DNA of 40,685 nt, from assembly GCA_017617575.1 (NCBI GenBank), contig JAFZVY010000041.1:1-40685 (forward strand). The letters run 5' to 3'. The position numbers were made by a program, and so were the translations under genes. Shown here in pieces: positions 25,189 to 33,531 of the stretch; position 1 is the stretch's first letter; each line of letters begins with the position of its first letter. The notes under the pieces are model-generated. The model was given only the letters and a program-made list of their open reading frames with translations, was not told the origin of the DNA and made no database searches. Origin of the DNA: Bacteroidaceae bacterium (lineage in GTDB: Bacteria; Bacteroidota; Bacteroidia; Bacteroidales; Bacteroidaceae).

Positions 25189-26139
25189 ATGAAATCAATA
25201 TGTGATTTTATTGCAAAATGGATGGGAGCATTGGTACTCTTGACGGCTGTGGTGGCTGTATGCGTACCTGCTCCCTTCCGTTCTGTTGACACATGGGTGA
25301 TAAGTCCGATGCTTGGACTTATCATGTTTGGTATGGGACTGACATTGCGCATTGATGACTTCCGCATAGTCATCAGTCGTCCTCGTGACATTCTGCTTGG
25401 CTGTCTGGCTCAGTTCACGGTCATGCCGGGTGTGGCATGGGTGCTCACGCAGGTGTTTCATCTTCCTGCTGAACTGGCAATAGGTGTAATCCTTGTGGGA
25501 TGCTGTCCCGGAGGCACGGCATCTAATGTCATCACTTATCTTGCCAAGGGCGACTTGGCTCTCTCCGTGGGAATGACGGCTGTATCCACCGTCCTTGCTC
25601 CTCTGCTCACTCCTCTGCTTACATGGGTGCTTGCAGGTGAGATGGTGGATGTCGATGCCGTGGGAATGCTTCTTTCCATAATGTATGTGGTCATTGCTCC
25701 TATCGTTGCTGGTGCTTTCTTGCAACATTATTTCCCGGAGATGACAAAGCGTGCCGTGGCATATCTCCCAGCATTCTCTTCATTGATGATTGCTGCTGTG
25801 GTGGCTGTCATCGTGGGTCATACTGCCGATAAGCTGTTGGCAGGTGGAGTGGTCGTTGCACTTGTCGTTGTGCTTCACAATGTCTGCGGACTTGGCATAG
25901 GCTATCTTCTTGGTAAGTGTCTTCGTCTCTCTGAGAGCAAGCGTCGTGCCATAGCCATCGAGGTGGGTATGCAGAACAGCGGACTTGCTTCGTCACTTGC
26001 TGCCATCCACTTTGCTGCTTATCCTCTTGCCACCATCCCCGGAGCCATATTCAGCGTGTGGCACAATATCAGTGGTGCACTCGTGGCAAAGGTGTTTGCA
26101 GACCTTCCCCCAACCCCTTCCTTTCAGGACGGGGAGTAG
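25189..26139 (+). CDS. BASS family sodium-dependent anion/bile-acid symporter
   Basis: A 316-residue inner-membrane symporter with nine or ten helices. Two family motifs are clear: GCCPGGTASNVITYLAKGD and EVGMQNSGLASSLA, which form the crossing discontinuous helices of the sodium and substrate sites. Substrates in this family range from bile acids to pantoate and keto acids; none can be named here. The last residues, ADLPPTPSFQDGE, and the stop codon are encoded by a CT-rich palindromic repeat (26101-26143), so the native C-terminus was probably replaced. Confidence 0.9.
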   Translation: MKSICDFIAKWMGALVLLTAVVAVCVPAPFRSVDTWVISPMLGLIMFGMGLTLRIDDFRIVISRPRDILLGCLAQFTVMPGVAWVLTQVFHLPAELAIGVILVGCCPGGTASNVITYLAKGDLALSVGMTAVSTVLAPLLTPLLTWVLAGEMVDVDAVGMLLSIMYVVIAPIVAGAFLQHYFPEMTKRAVAYLPAFSSLMIAAVVAVIVGHTADKLLAGGVVVALVVVLHNVCGLGIGYLLGKCLRLSESKRRAIAIEVGMQNSGLASSLAAIHFAAYPLATIPGAIFSVWHNISGALVAKVFADLPPTPSFQDGE

Positions 26140-26143
26140 TTAC
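26101..26143 (+). repeat. CT-rich palindromic repeat, copy 5 (forms the BASS stop)
   Basis: GACCTTCCCCCAACCCCTTC through to GGGGAGTAGTTAC. The TAG inside the right arm is the stop codon of the BASS gene. Same orientation relative to the gene as copies 1518, 2811, 29195 and 38617. The gap to 26399 also contains CACAGAGAGC-like and CTTCGCCAGAAGGCG modules. Confidence 0.75.
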
Positions 26144-26378
26144 ATTGTTCGTTGAGTGCTTTCTCAACACAGAGAGCACAGAGAACTCAGAGAGGGAAAA
26201 TGTTTTCCTATGTTTTACCTCCCATTGGTCAGTGAGACCGTTTCGCTAAGTTCTATTGGCGAACGTATAGCCTTCGCCAGAAGGCGAGTCCTAAAAAAAG
26301 AAAGTTTAATTTTCCCCCTTTTTTCAAAAAAACACGATTTTCTTGTTTAAGAATGAATGCTTCGTTCGTTATATAGTC

Positions 26379-26399
26379 GGATGAAGCAAATAATCATCC
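26379..26399 (+). promoter_or_regulatory. Small hairpin just before the sigma-factor start
   Basis: GGATGA and TCATCC pair around 9 nt and end at the base before the ATG at 26400. If the ATG at 26400 is used, the hairpin would cover the ribosome site; with the ATG at 26412 it lies upstream. Confidence 0.4.
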
Positions 26400-26909
26400 A
26401 TGAAAGATAAGATGGAACAATCAGAGTTTGAACATATAGCACATAGGCTGAGGAGCAAGGCACAAGGCATTGCTGTCCTTTACGGCTTCTCGCAGGATGA
26501 TGCGGAAGACGTGGCACAGGATGTCATGCTGAAGCTTTGGGGAATGCACGAGTCGGTGGAGTGCGGTTCCCGTATCGAGGCTTATGTGGGTATCATGGCA
26601 AAGCATTGTTGCATTGACCGAATAAGGACAAGGCGAGCGGATGTCGGGCTTGATGAGACTATGGAAGTGATGAACACGGAGAGTCAAGCTGATATGCTCG
26701 AATACAAGGAACTGGAGGAATGGCTCGAAAAGCGTATTGACAGTCTGCCGAGTACGTCGGGCATTATCCTAAGGATGCGACAGATAGAGAATCGTGAACT
26801 TGACGAGATAGCGTCAATACTCGGAATCAGCAAGGCGTCGGTATCGACACTTCTGTCAAGGGCAAGACGCCAGTTGTTGGACGAACTAAAAAGGAGGAAC
26901 AAAAGATGA
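26400..26909 (+). CDS. ECF-type RNA polymerase sigma factor
   Basis: A 169-residue sigma-70 family protein. Region 2 is seen in QDDAEDVAQDVMLKLWGMHE and region 4 in REIDEIASILG-like residues RELDEIASILGISKASVSTL near the C-terminus. A second possible start is ATG 26412. The last codons overlap the start of the next gene (ATGA, 26906-26909), the usual arrangement for a sigma factor and its anti-sigma factor. Target promoters are unknown. Confidence 0.93.
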   Translation: MKDKMEQSEFEHIAHRLRSKAQGIAVLYGFSQDDAEDVAQDVMLKLWGMHESVECGSRIEAYVGIMAKHCCIDRIRTRRADVGLDETMEVMNTESQADMLEYKELEEWLEKRIDSLPSTSGIILRMRQIENRELDEIASILGISKASVSTLLSRARRQLLDELKRRNKR

Positions 26910-27634
26910 CTACACGCATAGAATACACACAGGAACAGGTGGAGGTGATGCTCAGTCACTTCATGGAAGGTACGTCTTCCCTTGAGGAGGAGGCTATGCT
27001 TGCCGACTACTTCCGTACTCACGATGTGAAGGACGAATGGCGCGAGTACAAGGAGATGTTTGCCATGTTTGATGCCGAGTGTGTGGAGGTCAATGATACT
27101 CCTCGCACGGAAGAAGGCTCTTTGGCTGAGATGCCAAAGGTTGTGGAACTGAAGCCTAAGGTCGTTTTGTGGCGAAGCATCGGTATTGCGGCTTCCATTG
27201 CTGTTGTCGTCACTATCTGTATGATGTGGAACGGACATGAGCAAGTGACGGGACAGGTGGCGGATAACGATACCACAAACATCGTGCAGGAGATAGAACG
27301 TGTCATATATGATTCGCCTAAGCGTCAGATGGCAGACAACTCACACTCGGACATCGTGGAGAGTGTGCCTGCACCAGTCAGGAGGGTACGTCATAGGCAG
27401 GAAGAGGCAGAAGCCGTGGCAATGGTGGATGTCAATGTGACCGACACAGTGACGGAAACAAGTGAGGTGGTCGTAGATTCCTTGCCAATGCCGATGCATC
27501 ACCGTCAGTACAGACGGATGCCACAGGACTTTATGGCAGAGATGGATATGAACCGAATAATTAACGATATAAAGGCAAGGGGCGACAAGATTCGCGAAGA
27601 AGTTGAGGTTGCTTGCTCGCCAAATCTTTACTAA
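26906..27634 (+). CDS. Anti-sigma-like single-pass membrane protein
   Basis: A 242-residue protein. The N-terminal 85 residues are acidic and cytoplasmic (MLSHFMEGTSSLEEEAMLADYF), one membrane segment follows (about 90-112, WRSIGIAASIAVVVTICMMW) and the rest is outside and rich in valine, aspartate and arginine. The topology and the 4-bp overlap with the sigma gene fit an anti-sigma factor. No zinc-binding anti-sigma motif is seen and it is not a FecR-type protein by sequence, so the role comes from position. Confidence 0.8.
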   Translation: MTTRIEYTQEQVEVMLSHFMEGTSSLEEEAMLADYFRTHDVKDEWREYKEMFAMFDAECVEVNDTPRTEEGSLAEMPKVVELKPKVVLWRSIGIAASIAVVVTICMMWNGHEQVTGQVADNDTTNIVQEIERVIYDSPKRQMADNSHSDIVESVPAPVRRVRHRQEEAEAVAMVDVNVTDTVTETSEVVVDSLPMPMHHRQYRRMPQDFMAEMDMNRIINDIKARGDKIREEVEVACSPNLY

Positions 27635-27654
27635 ACATAAAAACAGAAACGATT

Positions 27655-28875
27655 ATGAAAAATATTATATTTACACTCTTGCTTCTGATTGTAGGTCAGT
27701 ATGCAAGTGCACAGAATGCGAAGATAATGGAGTTGTGTCATTATATTGATTCGACTAAATTAGGTAGTTGTCGAGCTTTATATACTGCAAGTGATGGTCA
27801 GGCAACTCGTTTTGCGGTAACTATCTCACTCTTTGATGTAAACGATGATAATGCCGTCATGGTTGATAGGCAAGGACGAGTTGTTGATAATTGGGACACC
27901 TCTAAGAGGTCTGAGTTGAGTAAGCGAATGACACAAGTATGTGAAGAATTATCAAAGGATGCCGTTGATGCTTGTCGTGTGGAGTGGCATCGTAAGTTGC
28001 AGGATGTTTATAAAAGGATGAACGGTAAAGCTCTTGACAGCTGTGAGGCAAATCCTATCGTTGATGATGTGGAGTATGCCATTGTGATGGATAGGGATGA
28101 TGACTGGAAGGATTCAGGAGAGGTTACACCTTCAAGTGTAAGAAAAAATGTAAAAGAAAGTCTTCGGTTTCATCATTCTGCGATATGGTCAATAAGCAAT
28201 TTTAAATGGAATGAACTTCGCCCTATGCCTATATATACGGACTCTCTTGTATATTACTGTTCCATCGATTCGGTTGTTGCAGAGCGTAAGTATATTGATG
28301 TCAAGGATTATATGAATCATGTAAAGCCAATACTTAAAGGCATTAAGCATCGCAATGTCAGCTATTCTTGTGATTCTGTTCTCACGCAGGATGTGGCGGA
28401 TGAAATGTATTCAGTAATACGTTATCCAGAGAATTGTGCACCATATCCATCAAGTACGGAAGGAGTGATTTATGAGTTTGAGTCAAAGGAGCAATATGAT
28501 GATATATATAAACGCATATTGGACGCTACGGTAGAGTATGTGAAGCTTCATCCTGATGTGGGATATAGTAATATTGAATTGACAGACTCTGAAATTGATT
28601 TTATTGATGTTGAGGTGCGTGATGTTATAGGAACATTAAACTATGAGATGCGAGATGGTAAAGCACCAAAGAACTTTAATGTACAATTCCGTAGAGTGAA
28701 AGAACATGAACAAAGAATGGATGACAACGGCTTTATGTATAAAGTTAACACGAGCTCAAAGTATTATCTTCTTATCATGGACACAACGGGTGACTTGCAT
28801 TTGCCAAGACAATGGGATAAAGCATCAAAGTGTGTGAATGGCAAATACACATACTTGAAAGGTATGGGTAAGTGA
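27655..28875 (+). CDS. Exported protein of unknown function in the sigma operon
   Basis: From the ATG at 27655 it is 406 residues with a signal peptide (MKNIIFTLLLLIVGQYASAQ); the upstream start at 27613 would overlap the previous gene. The mature part is rich in aspartate, lysine and tyrosine with scattered cysteines (for example SCRALYTA, YSCDSVLT). I recognise no domain. It follows the anti-sigma-like gene by 20 bp and is likely co-transcribed, so it may be the sensor or output of that system. Coding sequence is AT-richer than the two genes before it. Confidence 0.8.
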   Translation: MKNIIFTLLLLIVGQYASAQNAKIMELCHYIDSTKLGSCRALYTASDGQATRFAVTISLFDVNDDNAVMVDRQGRVVDNWDTSKRSELSKRMTQVCEELSKDAVDACRVEWHRKLQDVYKRMNGKALDSCEANPIVDDVEYAIVMDRDDDWKDSGEVTPSSVRKNVKESLRFHHSAIWSISNFKWNELRPMPIYTDSLVYYCSIDSVVAERKYIDVKDYMNHVKPILKGIKHRNVSYSCDSVLTQDVADEMYSVIRYPENCAPYPSSTEGVIYEFESKEQYDDIYKRILDATVEYVKLHPDVGYSNIELTDSEIDFIDVEVRDVIGTLNYEMRDGKAPKNFNVQFRRVKEHEQRMDDNGFMYKVNTSSKYYLLIMDTTGDLHLPRQWDKASKCVNGKYTYLKGMGK

Positions 28876-28887
28876 TGATGGAACGCA

Positions 28888-29055
28888 ATGGCTATTTTTG
28901 CCCCTGTTTATCGTACCTCATTTGATATGGCATATCATACCTCGTTCGATATACCACATCAATCCTCGTTCGATATGGTACATCGTACCTCGTATGATGT
29001 TGCACATCTTACCTCGTTCGATTTACACGTTCCATACAGGGGGCTGGTGAAATAG
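28888..29055 (+). CDS. Possible 55-residue protein made of octapeptide repeats
   Basis: An ATG at 28888, 12 bp after the stop of the exported protein and with GGAA upstream, opens a 55-codon frame through a 24-bp tandem repeat. Five successive octapeptides read YRTSFDMA, YHTSFDIP, HQSSFDMV, HRTSYDVA and HLTSFDLH. The frame is fully open, but units differ at all codon positions, so the repeat might be non-coding DNA. Too short for normal gene calling. Kept as a possible gene because of its position. Confidence 0.3.
   Translation: MAIFAPVYRTSFDMAYHTSFDIPHQSSFDMVHRTSYDVAHLTSFDLHVPYRGLVK
28909..29028. repeat. Five 24-bp tandem repeats
   Basis: Five units of exactly 24 bp with core ACCTCGTTCGATAT (units begin at 28909, 28933, 28957, 28981 and 29005). 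No spacers separate them, so it is not a CRISPR array. The unit length is a multiple of three and the frame stays open. Confidence 0.85.
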
Positions 29056-29078
29056 TGGCACGCTCCGTCAGAAAATAA

Positions 29079-29115
29079 TTGACGCTCCGTCAGATTTTGG
29101 CTGACGGAGCGTCAA
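29079..29115 (+). terminator. 15-bp perfect hairpin with a third half-copy upstream
   Basis: TTGACGCTCCGTCAG pairs with CTGACGGAGCGTCAA around ATTTTGG. A further CGCTCCGTCAG lies at 29061-29071, so a second, alternative fold is possible. It may end the sigma operon transcript, though the T-run is short. Confidence 0.55.
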
Positions 29116-29194
29116 TGCTTTCTGTGTGTGCGCCAAAGACGGCGCAATATGTAATAATGTGATTACCTATAAGGATGCCTCGCTCCTATGGTAT

Positions 29195-29234
29195 CTACTC
29201 CCCGCCCTGAAAGGGAGGGGTTGGGGGAGGGTCC
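29195..29234 (-). repeat. CT-rich palindromic repeat, copy 6 (after kduI)
   Basis: Read from kduI it is GGACCCTCCCCCAACCCCTC through GGGGAGTAGATAC, beginning 17 bp after the stop codon. Confidence 0.7.
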
Positions 29235-29251
29235 GTGGGGTTGGGGCTTCC

Positions 29252-30247
29252 TTATCTTATATCAATCACAGGAATGTTGTCCTTGTCGTTGTAGTAGAGG
29301 TTCTCACCTGCCATACCCCAGATGAAGGTGTAGTAGTAAGTACCTGCTGCTGCGTGCATAGACCACTCTGGTGACATGATGGCCTGCTCATTGTGGAGCC
29401 ATACGTTACGGCTTTCCTGTGGCTGACCCATCACGTGAGAGATAGTCTGGTCAGTTGGGAGGTTGAAGTAGTAGTATGCCTCGATACGGCGACCGTGAGT
29501 GTGAGGTGGCATAGTGTTCCATACAGCACCAGGGTTGAGTTGTGTGAGACCGAGCTGAAGCTGGCATGGACCTTCCTCAAGCACGTCGTTTACGATAAGC
29601 TTATATACTGTACGGCTGTTTGCCTCTTCCACAGAGCCTACAGGTCCCCAGATGGCTGCCTTGAGTGAGCCCTTGCGACCGTCAAGCGTAATCCACTGTG
29701 TCTTGTAGTGCTGGTGTGCAGTGGCAGAGTTGAGGTAGAACTTAGCTGGCTTCTTTGAGTCCTTTGAACGGAACTCGATGCTCTTGTTCACGTCCTTGTC
29801 CTTGCCGATGTGTCCACGACCGATGTAGAGTGCCTCCTTTGGTGAGAGTGCATATTCCTTGCCGTCAACGATAACCACGCCGTCGCCTTGACCGCAGTTT
29901 ACTACGCCAAGCTCACGGTTGTACATGAAATACTTATCCTTGATGGTGTTGTCAACGTCGAGTCCGAGCTCTGAGAAGTTCTCAAGCTTGAGAGTCTTGT
30001 TTACAGGCATGGCACCACCGAAGATGAAGCGGTCGTAGTGAGAGTAAGTGAGGAGGATAGAGTCTGCCTCCATCACCTTTTCCATGACGAAACGCTCACG
30101 GAGAGTCTTTGTGTCGTAGTGCTTCACATCCTCTGGATGGCAAGCTGTCTGGAAACGAACGTGCTGATTGCCCACGAAGCGGTCAGCTTCCTGTGCGTTG
30201 GCTGTCATTGATGCAGCGAGGGCTGCGAGTAAGATTATTTTCTTCAT
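29252..30247 (-). CDS. kduI: 5-keto-4-deoxyuronate isomerase KduI with a signal peptide
   Basis: KduI converts 5-keto-4-deoxyuronate, the product of pectin or glycosaminoglycan lyases, to 3-deoxy-D-glycero-2,5-hexodiulosonate. Zinc-site residues are in [16 protein letters not shown] and the C-terminal [22 protein letters not shown] is diagnostic. From the ATG at 30247 the protein is 331 residues and starts with a signal peptide ([19 protein letters not shown]); normal KduI is about 280 and cytoplasmic. This predicts a periplasmic isomerase. It follows the PTS IIC gene by 102 bp on the same strand, so uptake and isomerisation are probably linked. Confidence 0.92.
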   Translation of the reverse strand: MKKIILLAALAASMTANAQEADRFVGNQHVRFQTACHPEDVKHYDTKTLRERFVMEKVMEADSILLTYSHYDRFIFGGAMPVNKTLKLENFSELGLDVDNTIKDKYFMYNRELGVVNCGQGDGVVIVDGKEYALSPKEALYIGRGHIGKDKDVNKSIEFRSKDSKKPAKFYLNSATAHQHYKTQWITLDGRKGSLKAAIWGPVGSVEEANSRTVYKLIVNDVLEEGPCQLQLGLTQLNPGAVWNTMPPHTHGRRIEAYYYFNLPTDQTISHVMGQPQESRNVWLHNEQAIMSPEWSMHAAAGTYYYTFIWGMAGENLYYNDKDNIPVIDIR

Positions 30248-30283
30248 ATTTGTTTGTTTTTTTGTTAGTGCTTTATTGATGGC

Positions 30284-30346
30284 GTGCGCCAAAAACGGCG
30301 CACGGGTAGGCTGTCGTCACCCTCCCTCGGGAGGGCAGGGCAGTGG
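30284..30346 (-). repeat. Compound repeat: TGCGCC hairpin plus CCCTCCCTCGGGAGGG
   Basis: GTGCGCCAAAAACGGCGCAC followed by GGCTGTCGTCACCCTCCCTC. The same pair occurs at 32499-32627. A lone copy of the first hairpin is at 29126. It lies between the PTS IIC stop and kduI. Confidence 0.65.
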
Positions 30347-30349
30347 GCT

Positions 30350-31756
30350 TTATCCTATCTTCTTCTTGTTCCAAGCGAGGAGGGCGATGGCGATGATAGC
30401 CAAGATGCCTGCTCCTATGTACTTGAGGTAGTTCATGCATCCGTAGATGAGGAATGCGATAGGAGAAGATGCGAAGTCGAGTGAACCTGCGCTGAAGCCT
30501 TCCGGCACACGTACTGCTGCATCGTCAGGGTGGGCAGCAGATACCTGCATGGCTGCGCTTGTGAAGTCCTTTGACATAAGTGTGACGAACACAAGTCCGA
30601 TGGCAATGACAACGAGTCCCACGATGAAGCTCTTAACCACATTGCCCTTTGTGTAAGGAAGTACCATGACGAATACATAGAACATTCCTGCAAGGCTTGC
30701 AAGTGGGAGGAACTGGTTGATGCCAACCTTTGAGAGGCCTACTGCAAGTACGAGTGTCACAGGGATAAGGAGAAGTGACACGATGAGTGTAGTAGGGTGA
30801 CCAATCACGAGTGCTGGTGACATACCGATGTAGAACTCCTTCTTGTCGCCAAACTTCTTTGCGATAAGCTCGCGTGTTGCCTCTGAGATAGGCTTGAGAC
30901 CTTCGATGAAGAGGCTTGTGATGCGTGGGATAAGTTCCATGACTGCTCCCATCTTGATGCCAAGGCCGAGGATGGCTGGGATGCTGTCAACGAGTTCCTG
31001 TGCATCCTTGCACGCAAAGATTCCGATGACAATACCGATGATGATACCAAGGAAGAGAGGTTCGCCGAAGAGTCCGAACTTCTGCTTCATGCCCTCTGCG
31101 TCGATGTTGAGCTTGTTGAATCCAGGAATCTTGTCAAGAGCCTTGCCTATGATAACGGCGAAAGGCATGAAGCCTTGACAGAATGGCTGAGGAATGGATA
31201 TGCCCTCCATGCCAGGGTAGAACTCCTGAAATGACTTAGCCGTGCGGTCGGCAAGCACGAGGGTGATGATGTAGCATATTATTGCTGCGAAGAATCCCCA
31301 TGCAACAGGGAAGCTCCATCCGAGACCGTCTGTGAGGAAGTAGGTCACAGCGCCGATGAAGGCGAAGTGCCAGTAGTTCCAGAGGTCAATGTTGACTGTT
31401 CGTGTGCATCCTACGAGGATGAGCAAGAGGTTGATGGCGAGGCACACTGGGATGATGAATGCACCTACCGTAGTGTTATAAGCCACGGAAGCTGCTGCTG
31501 GCCAACCCATGTCGAACACGTTGAGCTCAAGGCCGTAAATCTCGACTACCTTGCTGAGGGCAGGGCCGAGGCTTGAAGTGAGAAGACCAGTGATTACTCC
31601 GAGTCCCACGAAGCCGACTCCTACATAGAGTCCGCTCTTGAGTGCCTTTGAGAACTTGATGCCGATGCATACGCCGAGGATGGTGAAGATGATTGGCATC
31701 ATCACCGCAGCACCAAGTCCAATGATGTACGAAAAGATGTTTTCTATTATGTCCAT
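30350..31756 (-). CDS. Orphan GatC-like PTS IIC membrane transporter
   Basis: A 468-residue membrane protein with about eleven helices, matching the galactitol PTS IIC (GatC) family: AVMMPIIFTILGVCIGIKF, GFVGLGVITGLL, DMGWPAAASVAYNTTVGAF and NYWHFAFIGAVTYFLT. No IIA, IIB, HPr or enzyme I gene is in the window, so it may work without phosphorylation, as an ordinary carrier or symporter. Linkage to kduI suggests an unsaturated or keto-deoxy uronate as cargo. It is preceded by the DUF4923 gene, 33 bp away. Confidence 0.88.
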   Translation of the reverse strand: MDIIENIFSYIIGLGAAVMMPIIFTILGVCIGIKFSKALKSGLYVGVGFVGLGVITGLLTSSLGPALSKVVEIYGLELNVFDMGWPAAASVAYNTTVGAFIIPVCLAINLLLILVGCTRTVNIDLWNYWHFAFIGAVTYFLTDGLGWSFPVAWGFFAAIICYIITLVLADRTAKSFQEFYPGMEGISIPQPFCQGFMPFAVIIGKALDKIPGFNKLNIDAEGMKQKFGLFGEPLFLGIIIGIVIGIFACKDAQELVDSIPAILGLGIKMGAVMELIPRITSLFIEGLKPISEATRELIAKKFGDKKEFYIGMSPALVIGHPTTLIVSLLLIPVTLVLAVGLSKVGINQFLPLASLAGMFYVFVMVLPYTKGNVVKSFIVGLVVIAIGLVFVTLMSKDFTSAAMQVSAAHPDDAAVRVPEGFSAGSLDFASSPIAFLIYGCMNYLKYIGAGILAIIAIALLAWNKKKIG

Positions 31757-31789
31757 AATTGATTAAGTTAGTATTCTATGTTAGTGGAT

Positions 31790-32368
31790 TTATTTCGTGA
31801 GTACAAGTCCTACGTATGTGCCTTGGAGGCTGTTGAGAAGACCAGCCACGGTAGATAGTGTCGTGCTTGCCTGAGTGGCAGTGGCTGATACTGACTGAGT
31901 GAGGGCAATGAGCTTGTCGGCAGGCATTGCCAACTGCAGTTTGCCGCCTGTGAGGCTTATGTTGGCAGTCGTTGACTTGCCAATGCCTGTGATAGAGATG
32001 TTGCTACCCTCAAGGGTGTATGTGCCGTTGAATGTCTTGTCGCCAACGGTGACGGCAAGTGTGCCGTTGTCGTTGAATGTGAAAGATACCTTGCCTGATG
32101 ATATTCCAGCCTTCTCAAGTCCTTTCTGAAGGTATGTCTGAGCCTTTGTGACTGGTGCAGAAGAACCGAGAGATGCTTCCTGTTCCTGTGACTTGAAAGC
32201 AAGTACAGCCTCGGAAAATGCCCAAGTGCCCTTGATGGCAGATGCTGATACGCCCTGTGTGCCTATAATGCCTGTTGCTGGTGTTTCACCTGTGATGGTG
32301 GATGCCTTTCCGTAAGTTGTTGGCAAACCTAAGATAAGGGAAGCCAAGATTAGGTTTCTTGTTTTCAT
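31790..32368 (-). CDS. DUF4923 family exported protein
   Basis: From the ATG at 32368 the protein is 192 residues with an N-terminal hydrophobic export signal (MKTRNLILASLILGLPTTYG). The rest is a repeated beta pattern with SAIKGTWAFSEAVLAFKSQE and GTYTLEGSNISITGIGK, as in DUF4923, a Bacteroidetes envelope family of unknown function (often lipoproteins, though no lipobox cysteine is seen here). The longer in-frame start at 32509 reads through repeat sequence and was rejected. Confidence 0.8.
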   Translation of the reverse strand: MKTRNLILASLILGLPTTYGKASTITGETPATGIIGTQGVSASAIKGTWAFSEAVLAFKSQEQEASLGSSAPVTKAQTYLQKGLEKAGISSGKVSFTFNDNGTLAVTVGDKTFNGTYTLEGSNISITGIGKSTTANISLTGGKLQLAMPADKLIALTQSVSATATQASTTLSTVAGLLNSLQGTYVGLVLTK

Positions 32369-32498
32369 AAGTAATATCTGAATTTGTGGCAGACCTTTGC
32401 CGTGGTCGTCATCCTCGTTTGGGAGGGGGAGTGATGCCGTGGCTGTTTGGGAGTGTCTGCTTGTGTTAGTTTTGAGTTCGTTAGTTATGTGAGAGGAA

Positions 32499-32627
32499 AC
32501 GTGCGCCAAGGACGGCGCACGAGGCTGCCGTTTGTGTTGCCCTTTTTCCGCCCCTTTTGCCTTTGTGCTGCTCGCTTGGCTTTCGGTGCGCTGCCGTCAC
32601 CCTCCCTCGGGATGGCAGGGGTGGGGC
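32499..32627 (-). repeat. Compound repeat: TGCGCC hairpin plus CCCTCCCTCGGGATGG
   Basis: CGTGCGCCAAGGACGGCGCA at the left end and GTCACCCTCCCTCGGGATGG at the right, around 32596-32627, touching the cobU stop codon. Same layout as 30284-30346 but with a longer spacer. Confidence 0.65.
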
Positions 32628-33154
32628 TATTTTATCCTCACCTTTATTCCGCTTACCATCAGATAGACCTCGTCGGCTTTCCTTGCGACGTGTTGGTTTA
32701 TCCATCCCTGAAGGTCGGTAAAGCGTCGCTGTAGAATATTATCGCTCACACCGCCGAGTCCTATCTCGTTGGTCACAAAGATGAACGTGGCATCCTGTGA
32801 CGTGAAACGGTCAAACTCCTCCTTCATCTGTGCAAGGATGCCGTCAACGCTCCTTGATGAGTCCTCAAAGTCCTCACGGGAGTCAAAGAGGAAGTTCGTT
32901 GCCCATAGCGTGATGCAGTCGATGAGTACCACCCTGCCGCTTACGTCGTGATGGCTCAACCATTTCTCTTCCTCGATGTTTGTCCATTGTGGTCCTCGTC
33001 GCATTTTGTGACGTTCAACGCGATGGCGGAACTCCTCGTCCCAGATGCGTGAGGTGGCTATATATATAGGAGAGTCACTGAGTGACAGGGCAAGCCGCTC
33101 TGCTTCTTCGCTCTTTCCGGAGCGTTGACCTCCCGTTATTAGTATAGTTTTCAT
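32627..33154 (-). CDS. cobU: Adenosylcobinamide kinase / guanylyltransferase CobU
   Basis: A 175-residue cytoplasmic enzyme that phosphorylates adenosylcobinamide and then adds GMP, making AdoCbi-GDP. The P-loop GGQRSGKS is at residues 8-15, the guanylyl-acceptor histidine is in RVERHKMRR, and the conserved FVTNEIGLGGVSDN is present. From the ATG at 33154; the start at 33181 is less likely. It is divergent from the riboswitch-carboxylase unit. Its partners cobS and cobT lie downstream of that unit on the same minus strand. Confidence 0.95.
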   Translation of the reverse strand: MKTILITGGQRSGKSEEAERLALSLSDSPIYIATSRIWDEEFRHRVERHKMRRGPQWTNIEEEKWLSHHDVSGRVVLIDCITLWATNFLFDSREDFEDSSRSVDGILAQMKEEFDRFTSQDATFIFVTNEIGLGGVSDNILQRRFTDLQGWINQHVARKADEVYLMVSGIKVRIK

Positions 33155-33247
33155 TGCTTTTTGTAAATTTAAGCAATGCAAATATGAGGATTATTTTTGA
33201 AAGAACACTCATATATGGTCACATTTTGATTATTTTTCAAGAAATGT

Positions 33248-33278
33248 TTGTCTGTTTGAGTATAAAGTGCTACTTTTG
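33248..33278 (+). promoter_or_regulatory. Promoter of the riboswitch-carboxylase operon
   Basis: TTG at 33248-33250, 20 nt, then TACTTTTG at 33271-33278. The predicted start of transcription falls a few bases before the riboswitch. Confidence 0.7.
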
Positions 33279-33284
33279 CCACCG

Positions 33285-33470
33285 CATTTGGTTCCCCCTA
33301 CGTGTAAAAAAGAGCGGAAAGTGGGGCTAAGATGGGAACGCAGTGAAATTCTGCGACATTACCCGATGCTGTGAGTCCTTATTTCGAGGGCGGCGTATAA
33401 ATTAGGAGCCACTGGCCATGAAAAGCTGGGAAGGTAACGTCGTCAAGGGATTAAGTCAGAAGACCTGCCA
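33285..33470 (+). ncRNA. Cobalamin (B12) riboswitch upstream of the acyl-CoA carboxylase operon
   Basis: Conserved core segments appear in the correct order: GGTTCCCCC, GGGGCTAAGATGGGAACGCA with GTGAAATTCTGCG, ACCCGATGCTGTGA, the B12 box GAGCCACTGGCC, GGGAAGG and GTCAGAAGACCTGCC. This matches the AdoCbl-class riboswitch. After it a hairpin with arms TTGTC and GACAA (about 33489-33510) lies before the start codon at 33532 and may form the expression platform. The expected effect is lower expression when cobalamin is plentiful. Confidence 0.92.
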
Positions 33471-33531
33471 TTTGCCTTAGAAGTGAATTGTCTGCGGGAA
33501 TACGGACAACGGAATCTGACATATATAGAAC

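Noticed and set aside
28909-29028. CRISPR-like repeat array
   Set aside because: The 24-bp units are directly joined with no spacers between them and there are no cas genes in the window.
31878-31892. A possible second cobalamin B12 box (AGCCACTG on the minus strand)
   Set aside because: The match is inside the DUF4923 coding sequence and none of the other riboswitch segments are around it.
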